A stretch of DNA of 64,000 bases from Gloeocapsa sp. PCC 7428 (GCF_000317555.1 NC_019745.1:558001-622000); one strand, 5' to 3'; numbered from the stretch's first letter, positions 36,428-46,303 are shown. Numbers and translations: made by a program. Notes: generated by a model not told the origin, from the letters alone.

Positions 36428-39400
36428 ATGCTAAAGACGCAATATCTAAATGATTGGGTGCGTCGAACTTTTGATGAGGTAAATATTATGCTTCAAGGTG
36501 CAGCGATCGCAATTGGAAGGGAAATAGCTCAATTCGGGTTAGCACAAATACCTATAGTAACAGAGGAAATCCTAACTCCAGAAGAAGCGTCTGTTATGTT
36601 TTCTGGCCCGCAATTTTTAGTTGCATTAGTAGCAGGTGTCGTTATGGCATTTGCATTTCAACTGCTACTCACAAACTTTTCTGTAGCGTTTGGAATTTCT
36701 TCTTTGGGAGGAGGTACAGACTCAGACGAATCAGACTCAGGCGGGATGCGTAAAATAGGAGGTGCAGTAGGACTTTGGACTTTAGTTACAGTCACTGTTG
36801 CGCTATTTGTTGCCTGTTTCCTTGCAGTTAAGTTGAGCCTAGTTGAAAGTTCTGCACTCGGCGCAATTATTGGCGTAGTGATCTGGGCAACATTCTTTTC
36901 ACTACTCGTTTGGCTTGGTTCTACAGCAGTTGGTTCTTTGATCGGTTCAGTCGTGAGTACAGCGACTTCCGGTTTGCAAGGAATTATGGGAACCGCAGCA
37001 ACTGCTATTGGTGCTAATGCTGCTAGAAATCAAGCAGTATCGACCGCAGAAGAAATTACAGCCGCAGTCCGCCGAGAATTAACTTCGGGATTTGACCCTA
37101 GTGCGATTCAAAACACATTGCAAAGTTCTTTGGCTAATTTGCAGTTACCGCAGTTGGATGTCAAAGAAATTGGCAATCAGTTTCAAAAGATCCTTCAAGA
37201 TTCAGATTTACAATCAATCGTTGACAGCGATTTACTTCAAAATATTGACCGTCAAACTTTTGTAGATTTAGTAAGCAGTCGCACAGACTTGTCAAAACAA
37301 GACATTAATGCGATCGCCGATCAACTAGAAGGTGTTTGGAAAAATACTGTAGGTCAGCAAGGGGCTAATCCTCAAGCTCAACTGCTCAAATTCTTGCAAA
37401 ACGCGACAGCAGAACAACTACGTTCGAGCGACCTAGGGAATACGCTACAACAACTTGTCGGTTCAGACCAGAAATCTGAGCAACCGCAAAAAGAACAAAG
37501 CGGTGTCATGGGTAGAACCATGCAGCTTGGTGTAGAAGCCTTAGTCGGCGCACTGCTAACGCGCACCGATCTTTCAGATTTAGATATCGAAAAAATTTCA
37601 GCGCAATTACAAAAAGTTATTGGTCAAACAACCGAGAAAGCAACCGAGAAAGCCAAAGAAGTTGGTACTCAAGTTGCAGAGAAACCGCAAGCAGCATTTA
37701 GTGCAATTCGTAATGATTTAGACAACTACCTATTGAATTCTTATGCTTGGCATCTAAACCGCGAAACAATTAAACAAGAATTCAAAGATGTTATTTACGA
37801 TCCAGAAGCTGCACCAGGAAAAGTCCGCCGTGAATTAGAACAAATTGACCGCGATTATGTTGTACAAAAGCTGCAACAACGCGGAGATTTGCTCGAATCT
37901 CAAATTAATGATATTGCTGAGCAGCTAGAAAGTATTCGTCAAGAAGTACTCAGTACAGTCCAACAAACCGAGTCACAAGAACAATCACAAGATCTGCGAT
38001 CGCGCGTAGAAAATTACTTACGTTCTACAGGTAAAGAAGAACTCAACCCAGAAGCAATCGAACAAGAGTTTAAGACACTGTTGGAAGATCCCGAAGCAGG
38101 CTTTGAGGCTTTAAGCGATCGCTTATCACAATTTGACCGCGACACCTTAGTTCAACTGCTCAAACAACGCGACGATATCAGCGAGGAAGAAGCAAATAAT
38201 CTTGTCGGTCAACTCGAAAGCACCCGTGACTCGGTTCTCAATCGGGCGAAAGAAGCCCAAGAACAAGCGCAAGCTAAAGCTGACGAAGTACGGCAAAAAG
38301 TTGAAGATTATCTGCGCAATACCAACAAGGAAGAATTAAATCCTGATGGCATCAAACGCGATTTCCAAAAACTTGTAGAAGATCCACAAGCAGGATTCAG
38401 TGCTTTAAGATCGAGGTTGTCACAGTTTGACCGCGATACACTTGTACAATTGCTGTCGCAACGCGGCGACTTGAGCGAAGAACAAATCAATCAAACTATC
38501 GATCAAATCGAGTCAGCACGCAAGAGCATTCTGCAAGCACCGCAAAAAGCAGCAGATAAAGCAAAAGAACAGTACGAGCAAACAACCGCAAAACTTGCTG
38601 AATACTTACGCAATACCAATTTAGAGGAACTTGACCCTGAAGGTATCCAGCGTGATTTGACAAAATTACTTGACGATCCAAGAGAAGGCGCTTTAGCGTT
38701 ACGCGATCGCCTAGCACAAGTCGATCGGGAAACGTTGGTTAAATTACTCAGTCAACGCGAAGACTTGAGCGAAGAACAAGTTAATCAAGCAATTGACCAG
38801 GTGCAAGCAAGTATCAGTAATATTGTCAAAGCACCGCGTCGTTTGGCAACCCGCGCGCAAAAGCAAGCGCAAGATTTTGGGGCGAGTTTAGAAAGCTACC
38901 TCAAAAATACTAACAAAGAAGAACTTAATCCTGAAGGAATCAAACGCGATTTACAAGTATTGCTCAACGATCCGCGTGCAGGTTTAGGCAATATTGGCGA
39001 TCGCTTACAGCAATTTGACCGAGAAACACTCGTTGCTTTGTTGGCTCAACGCGAAGACATTTCCGAAGAAGAAGCAAACCGAATTGTAGATCAAGTAGAG
39101 TCTGTCCGAAATCAACTTGTTGAGCAAGTGCAAAAAGTTCAACAAACGGTGCAATCTACGATTGATGGGGCTTTTGGTAAAATTCGGGATTATCTCAATT
39201 CGCTAGAACGCCCTGAACTCAATTACGAAGGTATCAAAGCCGACTTCCAAAAAGTGTTTGACGATCCTCAAGCAGGATTTGAAGCACTACAAAATCGCTT
39301 GAGTCAATTTGACCGCGAAACATTAGTTTCCGTTTTGAGTTCCCGCGAGGATATCTCAGAAGCGGATGCAAATCGCATTATCGCTCAAGTTGAAGAAGCC

Positions 39401-39616
39401 CGCAATAGTGTGATTCAAAGAGCGCAAGCGGTTCAAGAAGAAGTTCAACGTCGTTTAGTCTTGGTGAAAGAGCAAGCCCAAAAGCAAGCCGAAGCCACCA
39501 AGAAAGCTGCTGCAAGTGCTGCTTGGTGGTTGTTTAGCGCCGCTGCGACTTCGTTAGCTGCTTCTGCAATCGCTGGTGCGATCGCTGTTGTTGGAATTCG
39601 AGGTTTGATTGGCTAA
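36428..39616 (+). CDS. 1,062-residue membrane-tethered protein with six copies of an acidic helical repeat
   Basis: I do not recognise a named family. Three hydrophobic segments lie near residues 55-90, 112-136 and 142-172, and a fourth at the C terminus (about 1,030-1,062). Between residues about 423 and 1,014 there are six units of roughly 95 residues. Each reads approximately YLRNTNKEELNPEGI, then a DDP(Q/R)AG turn, RLSQFDRETLVQLL, QREDISEEEAN and a Q(V/I)E helix. Two half-repeats (TDLSKQDINAIADQLE, TDLSDLDIEKISAQLQ) precede them. Linkers rich in Gln, Ala and Lys suggest coiled coil. A strong terminator follows the gene. Annotation as a transporter would be doubtful; a long envelope-tethered scaffold is more plausible. 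Confidence 0.75.
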   Translation: MLKTQYLNDWVRRTFDEVNIMLQGAAIAIGREIAQFGLAQIPIVTEEILTPEEASVMFSGPQFLVALVAGVVMAFAFQLLLTNFSVAFGISSLGGGTDSDESDSGGMRKIGGAVGLWTLVTVTVALFVACFLAVKLSLVESSALGAIIGVVIWATFFSLLVWLGSTAVGSLIGSVVSTATSGLQGIMGTAATAIGANAARNQAVSTAEEITAAVRRELTSGFDPSAIQNTLQSSLANLQLPQLDVKEIGNQFQKILQDSDLQSIVDSDLLQNIDRQTFVDLVSSRTDLSKQDINAIADQLEGVWKNTVGQQGANPQAQLLKFLQNATAEQLRSSDLGNTLQQLVGSDQKSEQPQKEQSGVMGRTMQLGVEALVGALLTRTDLSDLDIEKISAQLQKVIGQTTEKATEKAKEVGTQVAEKPQAAFSAIRNDLDNYLLNSYAWHLNRETIKQEFKDVIYDPEAAPGKVRRELEQIDRDYVVQKLQQRGDLLESQINDIAEQLESIRQEVLSTVQQTESQEQSQDLRSRVENYLRSTGKEELNPEAIEQEFKTLLEDPEAGFEALSDRLSQFDRDTLVQLLKQRDDISEEEANNLVGQLESTRDSVLNRAKEAQEQAQAKADEVRQKVEDYLRNTNKEELNPDGIKRDFQKLVEDPQAGFSALRSRLSQFDRDTLVQLLSQRGDLSEEQINQTIDQIESARKSILQAPQKAADKAKEQYEQTTAKLAEYLRNTNLEELDPEGIQRDLTKLLDDPREGALALRDRLAQVDRETLVKLLSQREDLSEEQVNQAIDQVQASISNIVKAPRRLATRAQKQAQDFGASLESYLKNTNKEELNPEGIKRDLQVLLNDPRAGLGNIGDRLQQFDRETLVALLAQREDISEEEANRIVDQVESVRNQLVEQVQKVQQTVQSTIDGAFGKIRDYLNSLERPELNYEGIKADFQKVFDDPQAGFEALQNRLSQFDRETLVSVLSSREDISEADANRIIAQVEEARNSVIQRAQAVQEEVQRRLVLVKEQAQKQAEATKKAAASAAWWLFSAAATSLAASAIAGAIAVVGIRGLIG

Positions 39617-39653
39617 ATTGCTAACCCTTTAAAAGTTTAACTGCGAAAACACC

Positions 39654-39677
39654 GCCTCCTTCACCGGAGGCTTTTTT
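39654..39677 (+). terminator. Rho-independent terminator of the repeat-protein gene
   Basis: A perfect GCCTCC-TTCACC-GGAGGC hairpin is followed by six T residues, 37 bp after the stop codon. Confidence 0.88.
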
Positions 39678-39764
39678 CTATACTTATAGCGGATAGCTAA
39701 CAGCTAATTGCTTTTTTAAAAGCTTTCGCTGAGCTTGTTTAAACCTCTTGACTCATTTGTTTAG

Positions 39765-39857
39765 TTATACCATTTCACCAAATAAAAACTACAAATCATT
39801 TCTCCTCTGCCCCTCTGCTGCCTATTTGTAGTAAATTCAAAGTGACATGGTATTAGA
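39765..39857. repeat. MITE-like element with inverted ends
   Basis: The left end TTATACCATTTCACC and the inverse of the right end (TAATACCATGTCAC) form terminal inverted repeats around about 90 bp. The left 46 bp recur with two mismatches at 50,319-50,364, upstream of psaD. Confidence 0.6.
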
Positions 39858-39960
39858 CATATCAAAGGCGATCGCACCTCAGTATTAGACACGACATTAG
39901 CCGACAAGGTTTGCGATTTAAACGGTAAAATATGACGGTTGTATTTATTGTGGCGGACAC

Positions 39961-41256
39961 GTGATCGAGCGTTATACTCTGCCCGAAATGGGCAAATTGT
40001 GGACGGAAACATATAAGTTAGAGACTTGGTTACAGGTAGAAATTGCTGTTTGTGAAGCACAAGCGGAACTTGGTTATATCCCAACCGATGCAGTAGCAGA
40101 AATTAAAGCCAAGGCAAATTTTGACCCGCAGCGCGTTTTAGAAATTGAAGCGGAAGTCCGCCACGATGTGATTGCTTTCTTGACAAATGTCAACGAGTAT
40201 GTAGGTGATGCAGGACGCTATATTCATCTAGGCTTAACAAGTTCGGATGTCTTAGATACGGCTTTAGCACTTCAACTTGTGGCGAGTCTTGACGTGATTT
40301 TGCAGCGCGTGCAAGATTTAATCGGCGCGATTCGTACCCAAGCGCAAAAACATCGTTATACCGTTATGGTAGGGCGATCGCACGGCATTCATGCCGAACC
40401 AATTACTTTCGGGTTTAAACTCGCAGGCTGGCTTGCAGAAGTTATCCGCCATCAACAACGCCTGATGCGGTTACGCCAAGATATTGCGGTAGGAAAAATT
40501 TCGGGTGCTGTCGGCACATACGCTAATATTGACCCGCAAGTAGAAGCGATCGCCTGTGAAAAACTCGGCTTAAAACCCGACACCGCATCAACACAAGTGA
40601 TTTCTCGCGATATTCACGCTGATTACGTTCAACAATTAGCCCTACTAGCCGCGTCAATCGAACGCTTCGCCGTAGAAATTCGCAACCTCCAGCGCACAGA
40701 CGTTTTAGAAGTTGAAGAATTCTTCGCTAAAGGGCAAAAAGGCTCATCAGCAATGCCACACAAGCGCAATCCAATTCGTTCTGAACGTTTAACCGGAATG
40801 GCAAGGATAATTCGCTCTCATGCTGTCGCAGCAATAGAAAATGTCGCACTATGGCACGAACGCGATATTTCACATAGCTCAGTAGAACGAGTGATTTTAC
40901 CAGATGCTTGCATTTTGACGCATTTTATGCTGAAGGAAATTACGGACTTAGTGCAAAACCTCCTCGTCTATCCGCAAAACATGGAACGGAATATGAATTG
41001 CTATGGCGGAGTCATTTTTAGTCAGAAAGTTCTACTCGCACTTGTAGACAAGGGTATGAGTCGCGAAGAGGCTTATGCTGTTGTTCAATCGTGCGCGCAT
41101 CAAGCCTGGAATCAACCGCAAGGCGACTTTCATAACTTAATTGTCAATGATGCGCGGGTAACTCAGTTGCTATCTCCAGAAGAAATCGAAAAATGCTTCG
41201 ATCCTCAGCAACATTTGAAACACCTAGAGCAAATTTATCAACGGCTTGATATTTAA
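39961..41256 (+). CDS. purB: Adenylosuccinate lyase
   Basis: This 431-residue enzyme splits SAICAR and adenylosuccinate in purine synthesis. The fumarase/aspartase signature GSSAMPHKRNP is present near residue 262, with catalytic-region motifs VGRSHGIHAEP and LGLTSSDVLDTAL. The start is GTG at 39,961, giving MIERYTLPEMGKLW, the normal N terminus. Length is typical. The 344-bp upstream gap contains a terminator and the MITE-like repeat. Tandem repeats follow the gene. No regulation is evident. Confidence 0.95.
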   Translation: MIERYTLPEMGKLWTETYKLETWLQVEIAVCEAQAELGYIPTDAVAEIKAKANFDPQRVLEIEAEVRHDVIAFLTNVNEYVGDAGRYIHLGLTSSDVLDTALALQLVASLDVILQRVQDLIGAIRTQAQKHRYTVMVGRSHGIHAEPITFGFKLAGWLAEVIRHQQRLMRLRQDIAVGKISGAVGTYANIDPQVEAIACEKLGLKPDTASTQVISRDIHADYVQQLALLAASIERFAVEIRNLQRTDVLEVEEFFAKGQKGSSAMPHKRNPIRSERLTGMARIIRSHAVAAIENVALWHERDISHSSVERVILPDACILTHFMLKEITDLVQNLLVYPQNMERNMNCYGGVIFSQKVLLALVDKGMSREEAYAVVQSCAHQAWNQPQGDFHNLIVNDARVTQLLSPEEIEKCFDPQQHLKHLEQIYQRLDI

Positions 41257-41271
41257 GCCAGCGGGCATGAT

Positions 41272-41387
41272 TATAGGTCATAGGTAATAGAAAAGCCTTT
41301 AGCACTTGGTATTTAGCTACATAGACGCTAATCGCTAACAGCTACATCGCTATTTAATAACCAATTACCAGTTACCAATTACCACTT
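41272..41387. repeat. Degenerate tandem repeats between purB and the DUF4126 gene
   Basis: Units of AGGTCATAGGTAATAG, GCTAATCGCTAACAGCTA and CCAATTACCAGTTACC fill the gap. They belong to the same family as 620-683 and 36,024-36,130. Confidence 0.7.
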
Positions 41388-41399
41388 GCGTTTATCCTC

Positions 41400-41933
41400 A
41401 TGCTTGAACTTTTAGCCGCACTATCTGCGGCGGCGGCAGCTAGTATGCGTATTGCCGTACCCTTATTTATTGTGGGTATCTTGCATGATGATTTTTCCTT
41501 AGGCTTACCACTACTCGCTTATGTTCCTTCCGTTGCGATCGCGAGTCTATTGATTAGTGGTTCCTTATTGGAACTAGTCGGTAGCAAACAACGGTTAAGT
41601 CAGCGGTTTTTACAATTAGTTCAACTCGTATTGAGTCCGATTGCTGGTGCAATCTTAAGTATGAGTGTAACAGTTGGCACGACGCTTCCCAGTTGGTTAC
41701 TTGGTGTTGTTGGCGCGTTATTTGCCTTTGTTCTACAACTTGTACAAGCTGGTTGGTTTTATCGCCTACGCGGTTTTCCTTTTTGGGTTGCTTTTGTGCA
41801 AGATGCTTTGTGTATTCTCCTCATCTTCTTAGCAGTGAATGCACCTCAAGTTGGAGGCTTGGTGGCTCTTATATTGTTATTGATAGCAGTGCGTAGTATG
41901 AGAAATCTACACCGCTGGTACAAACAACAATGA
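41400..41933 (+). CDS. DUF4126 integral membrane protein
   Basis: This 177-residue protein is almost wholly hydrophobic, with four to six membrane segments: LAALSAAAAASMRIAVPLF, LLAYVPSVAIASLLISGSL, LVLSPIAGAILSMSV, WLLGVVGALFAFVLQLVQAG and QVGGLVALILLLIAVRSM. This is the DUF4126 pattern, of unknown function. Its stop overlaps the ATG of the next gene (ATGA at 41,930-41,933), so the two are translationally coupled. Confidence 0.8.
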   Translation: MLELLAALSAAAAASMRIAVPLFIVGILHDDFSLGLPLLAYVPSVAIASLLISGSLLELVGSKQRLSQRFLQLVQLVLSPIAGAILSMSVTVGTTLPSWLLGVVGALFAFVLQLVQAGWFYRLRGFPFWVAFVQDALCILLIFLAVNAPQVGGLVALILLLIAVRSMRNLHRWYKQQ

Positions 41934-42781
41934 ATCGTCAAATTTTAGTCACAGGCGCAACGGGTAATGTCGGTCGTGAAGTTGTGCGCTTACTCTATGA
42001 TGAAGGGTATCACATTAAAGCTGCGGTACGGAACTTAAAAAATATCGATGATGCGTTAACTCCTCAAGTCGAGTACGTCGTTTTTGACTTTCAGCAGTAC
42101 AACACATTTAGTGCTGCATTACAAGGTGTCAGCAAACTTTTTCTGGTACGCCCTCCAGCGATCGCCCAAGTCAAACGCTATATTCATCCTGTAATTGATG
42201 CAGCGGTAGCAGCCGGTGTACAACATATCGTCTTTTTATCTTTGCTAGGCGCAGAGAATAACCCGATTATTCCTCACGCAAAGATTGAGTCATATATCAA
42301 ATCAGTCGGCATATCCTACACATTTTTGCGTGCTAGTTTCTTTATGCAAAACCTCAGCACAACGCACCAAGAGGACATCAAGCATCACGAGATCTTCATT
42401 CCCGCAGGTAAAGGTAAGACAAGCTTTATTGATGTGCGCGATATCGCCGCTGTCGCGGTAAAAGCATTAACTGAATCTGGGCACGAAAACCAAGCGTATG
42501 CACTAACTGGAGATGAGGCACTAGACTACTATCAAGTCGCGGATCTTTTTACGCAGATCCTTGGCAAGCCAGTCGTTTATACTAACCCGTCTATTCTCCA
42601 ATTTTTTATCAGAATGTCTCAACGAGGTTTAACCCTTCCGTTTATTGCTGTCATGATTGCCATCTACACAACAGCGCGGTTAGGACTTGCAGCAACAGTT
42701 ACTAAAGATGTCGAGCAGATTTTACATCGTAAACCGATTCGGATGCAGCAATTTATCGCAGATTATCGAGAATGTTGGTAA
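41930..42781 (+). CDS. NmrA-type NAD(P)-binding oxidoreductase
   Basis: This 283-residue atypical short-chain dehydrogenase has the N-terminal dinucleotide motif ILVTGATGNVGREVVRLL and later NmrA-family strands (HIVFLSLLGAENNPIIPHAKIE, SFIDVRDIAAVAVKAL, YALTGDEALDYYQVADL). Relatives act as NAD(P)H:quinone reductases or redox sensors. Coupling to the DUF4126 membrane gene suggests joint action at a membrane. Its TAA lies only 14 bp from the stop of the convergent CAB fragment at 42,796, next to the second IS. Confidence 0.85.
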   Translation: MNRQILVTGATGNVGREVVRLLYDEGYHIKAAVRNLKNIDDALTPQVEYVVFDFQQYNTFSAALQGVSKLFLVRPPAIAQVKRYIHPVIDAAVAAGVQHIVFLSLLGAENNPIIPHAKIESYIKSVGISYTFLRASFFMQNLSTTHQEDIKHHEIFIPAGKGKTSFIDVRDIAAVAVKALTESGHENQAYALTGDEALDYYQVADLFTQILGKPVVYTNPSILQFFIRMSQRGLTLPFIAVMIAIYTTARLGLAATVTKDVEQILHRKPIRMQQFIADYRECW

Positions 42782-42795
42782 TACAACACAAAGTC

Positions 42796-42860
42796 TTATA
42801 GAATTCCGACAAAATGTAGTAACCCGCGTCCTGTAATTAACTCAATCACTAACGCTAAAA
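42796..42860 (-). pseudogene. IS-truncated CAB-domain fragment (hemH tail or hli-like)
   Basis: On the minus strand, codons ending at TAA (42,798-42,796) encode [12 protein letters not shown] then LLHFVGIL, identical to the last 20 residues of the ferrochelatase at 17,320-18,483. The DNA differs at three positions, all synonymous (ATC/ATT, CAC/CAT, TTA/CTA). The sequence stops exactly at the IS end. This is the 3' end of a second CAB-containing gene, either a high-light-inducible protein or another ferrochelatase, whose 5' part is missing beyond the IS. Confidence 0.8.
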
Positions 42861-43145
42861 AACCTGAGTTCGGGTTAAACATATGAAGGTAAAAGCCATT
42901 CAAGTTGAAGGCTAGGTTTCTGAGGTTGATGACAATAAGCGATTAAGCCGCAAAGAACGTTAACGCAAAAATTAACGGGGCTTCGATGCCTTGAATGAAC
43001 AATTGTGAGAAATATTCTTGAGTTGGTCGTTAATGGTTTCAATAAGGCAGCGTTGACGCGACAAAAGCTTGTCATGAAGACGCATAAGCTGATTGTTCAT
43101 GTTGCGACGAGGTTTAGCAAAAAATTCAATCCCAAAATCTTTACC

Positions 43146-43188
43146 GGACACTTGCTTTAAGCGCGGTCTCCCCGCCACCGCAGTGTCC
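43146..43188. repeat. 43-bp hairpin element inside IS copy 2
   Basis: It is the same as the copy at 19,044-19,086, with arms GGACACT and AGTGTCC. Confidence 0.8.
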
Positions 43189-43735
43189 TCAAACAGTCGA
43201 GAAGTCAGTTTTTGAGAGACATCACCTCTATCAGCAAAGATTTTGCCAAATAGACCACGCTCGTAAATCAGGCACGGGTTGACGGTCATCAATATTACCT
43301 GCACTCACAGTCACATTTAAGAGTTGCCCAAACGCATTGACATGGCAGCGGTTGCAAAGGACACCGCCGCAACATTAGCTGACGACCAGATGAAGTTTGA
43401 AACCAAAAAACCAATCTACAGAAGTTTTGCCACGGGCGGCTAAACCTTTAAACACCTGATGATTAGAAATCCGACGATTCTGGCAAACTTTTAAGCTTGT
43501 GGAATCGATAAAACTGATACCCGTACAAGTGCCAAAACAATGCTTCAGATAGACAAGCCACTGCGTTGGGCGGCTTTGCCGACTTGTAGCAAGTGGCGCG
43601 CACTACGGTATCAAGGTTGATGCTATCCATTCAACAAATCGTTGCTCACTCGGTAACCCAGGAAATGCGCAACTCCATTGCTGTTTGACCTGATTCAACT
43701 AAAAATGCTTGAAATTTCGCGAGTGATTTTGATAT

Positions 43736-43775
43736 ATCAACGGGCGGCGAGGTTTCCTCGCCGGTATTAGTTGAT
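43736..43775. repeat. 40-bp nested hairpin element inside IS copy 2
   Basis: It is the same as the copy at 19,633-19,672, with outer arms ATCAAC/GTTGAT and inner arms CGGCGAGG/CCTCGCCG. Confidence 0.8.
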
Positions 43776-44005
43776 GGAACGCAATCACAATCGTGATGAT
43801 TTCACTCAAACATAAACGAGTTGCACGAATACGCTTTATCCCTCCGTGTTTTAATTGCTGTTTATGCCATTGAGCTTCAAATGCTTGACAAAAATCATCT
43901 ACGTGGCAAAACAAAACATCTAAACTAATCATAGGGCAGGTTGCTCGATTTGTCGTTATTTTCAGCTTACTACCTGTCCCTTTCCTTATCCCGTACTCAG
44001 GTTAC

Positions 44006-46303
44006 TTAAGCTTCAATCACAACTCGCAAATTACCGCGTTTCTTAGCGACGCGACACGCAGTTGTATTGCCCGATCGCTCAAATTCTAAATCGAGTAAAG
44101 TAGGACCAACGCGCAAATTGTGTATTGATAAAGTATTAATCGATTCGGGTAAAGCAGGGTCAATGATCCGTAAGCAATTGTTTTTAGCATCAGGAACAAG
44201 GTTGACCATCATTTGTAGTAACTGAAAAATACTACCTGTTGCCCAAGCCTGCGGCGAACACGCGACTGGATACTGTACGGGATCGTTATCGTTTGTGCGT
44301 TCGTAGCCGCAAAACAGTTCAGGTGGACGTTGATACGGTTGACGTTGGGTCATCTCAAGAATACTTTGAGAAAGTTCGAGCGCTTGATCGATTAATCCGA
44401 GCGATCGCACGCCCATCGCAATCATCGAATTATCATGCGGCCAAACTGAACCGATGTGATACCCCATCGGATTATAGGCTGGCGACAAACTGCTCAAAGT
44501 GCGAATGCCCCATCCATTAAACATATCCGGTGCGCGTAAGCGTTCGGCTACGCTATACGCTTTTTCAGGGGTGAGAATTCCCAGGTGCAGACAATGACCA
44601 GGATTAGATGTAATACTGTCAACTTGCTTGCCTTCGCCGTCTAAAGCTAAAGCACAGAAATCTTGATCAACCATCCAAAAGTCACGGTTAAATCGCTCTT
44701 TCAAGCGATTTGCATCTTCTTGCCAGCGATCTGCTAAGTCGATCCGCTTTTTCATGCGGGCAATTTCTGCCAAGCGGACTTTTGCTGCATAAACATAAGC
44801 TTGCACTTCGCAAAGGGCAATTGGTCCGGTTGCTAAGTGTCCATGACGGTCTACAATACAGTCACCCGAATCTTTCCAGCCTTGGTTAACTAAACCGCGT
44901 CGGGAAGTTCGGAAGTAGCTGAGGTATCCGGTTTTTTGACAATTGCGGTCGATCCACTCCATCGCGGCTAGCGCATTCGACCACAGTTGCTCTAGCGTTT
45001 CATTGTCGTGCGTCCAAGCGTAGTATTCTGCGTAGAGCATCAACCACAAAGGAGTTGCATCGATTGTGCCGTAGTACGGTGTATGAGGAACTTCTTGGCA
45101 GCGTGCCATTTCGCCCATACGTAGCTCGTGCAAAATCTTACCTGGTTCTTCTTCGCGCCACTCGTCTTCTATTTTACCTTGGTAAGCTGCGAGAATTACG
45201 AGTGTTTCGCGGGCGATCGCTGGATTCAACATCAATGTTTGAGACGCTGTAATCAGCGAGTCACGCCCAAATAATGCCGAAAACCAAGGAACTCCAGCTG
45301 AAACAACTTTGCACGTACCAAAATCTTTTCCGATTGACTGTCGTAAGAGATATAGATCTTGTTCTGCGCGTTCGATGGTACGGTTAAAAATAACTTTGTC
45401 CGACCGAATTTGCGTAATGTGTTGTCGCCAATTTTGCTCTTCTAATAATTCAGCCGCTTTTGCCTGCACTAGCGTTGTCGGCGCGCTGACTGTAGAAGCT
45501 GGTTGGTGATGGGTAAGCATTTGTAGCCGATAGCCGATCTTCTGCGTTTGATGCGAAGCTAATTCCATCTGCCAAACCGCAGTGTAACCTTTGAAAAACT
45601 TTGGCTTGAGATGCTGGAACTGAATGCGCGATTCCATCAACAGCCCATCTAAGCCTTGATACGCTAAAGTCAGTTCTTCTTGTTGACTCAAACGGTAAGC
45701 AGCCGCACCGTCACGCGAGGCTTCAAAGTCGCGATCGCTAACCGGTAGCGCCAGACGTAGCAATTGACCGCGTTTTTCCCGCCGAAACCCCCGAATTTCA
45801 AATAAATCAATAAAATCAGCGTCAAAGCTGAGACTCAGTTCAAAGCTTACCGAACTGGTACTGTAATTTGTGATTTCGATTTCTTCAAACAGTGCGCCTC
45901 CCAGCGCAATTTCGCGGCGAATTCCTAGTGCATCAGCGTTTAGACGGTCTTCAATTGTCGGATTAGTACACAAGATGGAAAGCAAAAAGCCTTTATCAGC
46001 GGTGCTGCTGAGAAGAACAGGCGATCGCCCTTCGATTTGCATCTCTAACCGACTGAGAAAGCGAGTATCGTTGCAAAATAGCCCCATACTAGCTTTTTGC
46101 TCATCAACGACACCCACACAGCCAGAAATATTTCCGAGCGTATCAGTAACTAGAAATAAATCGTCATCTTTGACTGTAAGCGTTGGTTGCGGTCGTTCAC
46201 TTAATACACAAGGCCACTCAGGAATAGGTAACTGGTGTGCTGGAACAAAAATTCTTCCGTCCAGATCGAGTCTATCGGTTGTCATCAGCGTATCTGGTGT
46301 CAT
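44006..46303 (-). CDS. Glycogen-debranching-type (amylo-alpha-1,6-glucosidase) protein
   Basis: This protein of about 765 residues has an N-terminal GDE_N_bis beta-domain (DDDLFLVTDTLGNISGC, then LFCNDTRFLSRLEMQ). An (alpha/alpha)6 catalytic-type domain follows (SAGVPWFSALFGRDSLITA, DATPLWLMLYAEYY, GYHIGSVWPHDNSMIA). Relatives are called amylo-alpha-1,6-glucosidases, but many act on other glycans. I prefer the ATG at 46,303 (MTPDTLMTTDRL); a GTG at 46,324 would add seven residues. It sits upstream of a GT4 glycosyltransferase gene on the map, with 426 bp between. The IS copy 2 end lies two bases after its stop, so the gene itself is intact. Confidence 0.85.
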   Translation of the reverse strand: MTPDTLMTTDRLDLDGRIFVPAHQLPIPEWPCVLSERPQPTLTVKDDDLFLVTDTLGNISGCVGVVDEQKASMGLFCNDTRFLSRLEMQIEGRSPVLLSSTADKGFLLSILCTNPTIEDRLNADALGIRREIALGGALFEEIEITNYSTSSVSFELSLSFDADFIDLFEIRGFRREKRGQLLRLALPVSDRDFEASRDGAAAYRLSQQEELTLAYQGLDGLLMESRIQFQHLKPKFFKGYTAVWQMELASHQTQKIGYRLQMLTHHQPASTVSAPTTLVQAKAAELLEEQNWRQHITQIRSDKVIFNRTIERAEQDLYLLRQSIGKDFGTCKVVSAGVPWFSALFGRDSLITASQTLMLNPAIARETLVILAAYQGKIEDEWREEEPGKILHELRMGEMARCQEVPHTPYYGTIDATPLWLMLYAEYYAWTHDNETLEQLWSNALAAMEWIDRNCQKTGYLSYFRTSRRGLVNQGWKDSGDCIVDRHGHLATGPIALCEVQAYVYAAKVRLAEIARMKKRIDLADRWQEDANRLKERFNRDFWMVDQDFCALALDGEGKQVDSITSNPGHCLHLGILTPEKAYSVAERLRAPDMFNGWGIRTLSSLSPAYNPMGYHIGSVWPHDNSMIAMGVRSLGLIDQALELSQSILEMTQRQPYQRPPELFCGYERTNDNDPVQYPVACSPQAWATGSIFQLLQMMVNLVPDAKNNCLRIIDPALPESINTLSIHNLRVGPTLLDLEFERSGNTTACRVAKKRGNLRVVIEA

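Larger units (their letters stand above)
42875..43932 (-). pseudogene. IS982-family transposase, fragmented (copy 2)
   Basis: It has the same decayed transposase as copy 1: start MISLDVLFCHVDDFC at 43,932, the same 40-bp and 43-bp hairpin insertions, the same in-frame TAG codons and the same C-terminal frameshift. Here KTSVDWFFGFKLHLVV is in frame, whereas copy 1 has lost one base at that site. Confidence 0.85.
42861..44003 (-). mobile_element. IS982-family insertion sequence, copy 2 (decayed)
   Basis: The element is 1,143 bp with ends AACCTGAGTTCGGG and CCCGTACTCAGGTT. It is nearly identical to copy 1, with one additional A at an A-run near 43,408. It truncates a CAB-domain gene on its left and lies two bases from the stop of the debranching-type gene on its right. 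I see no clear target duplication. Confidence 0.87.
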
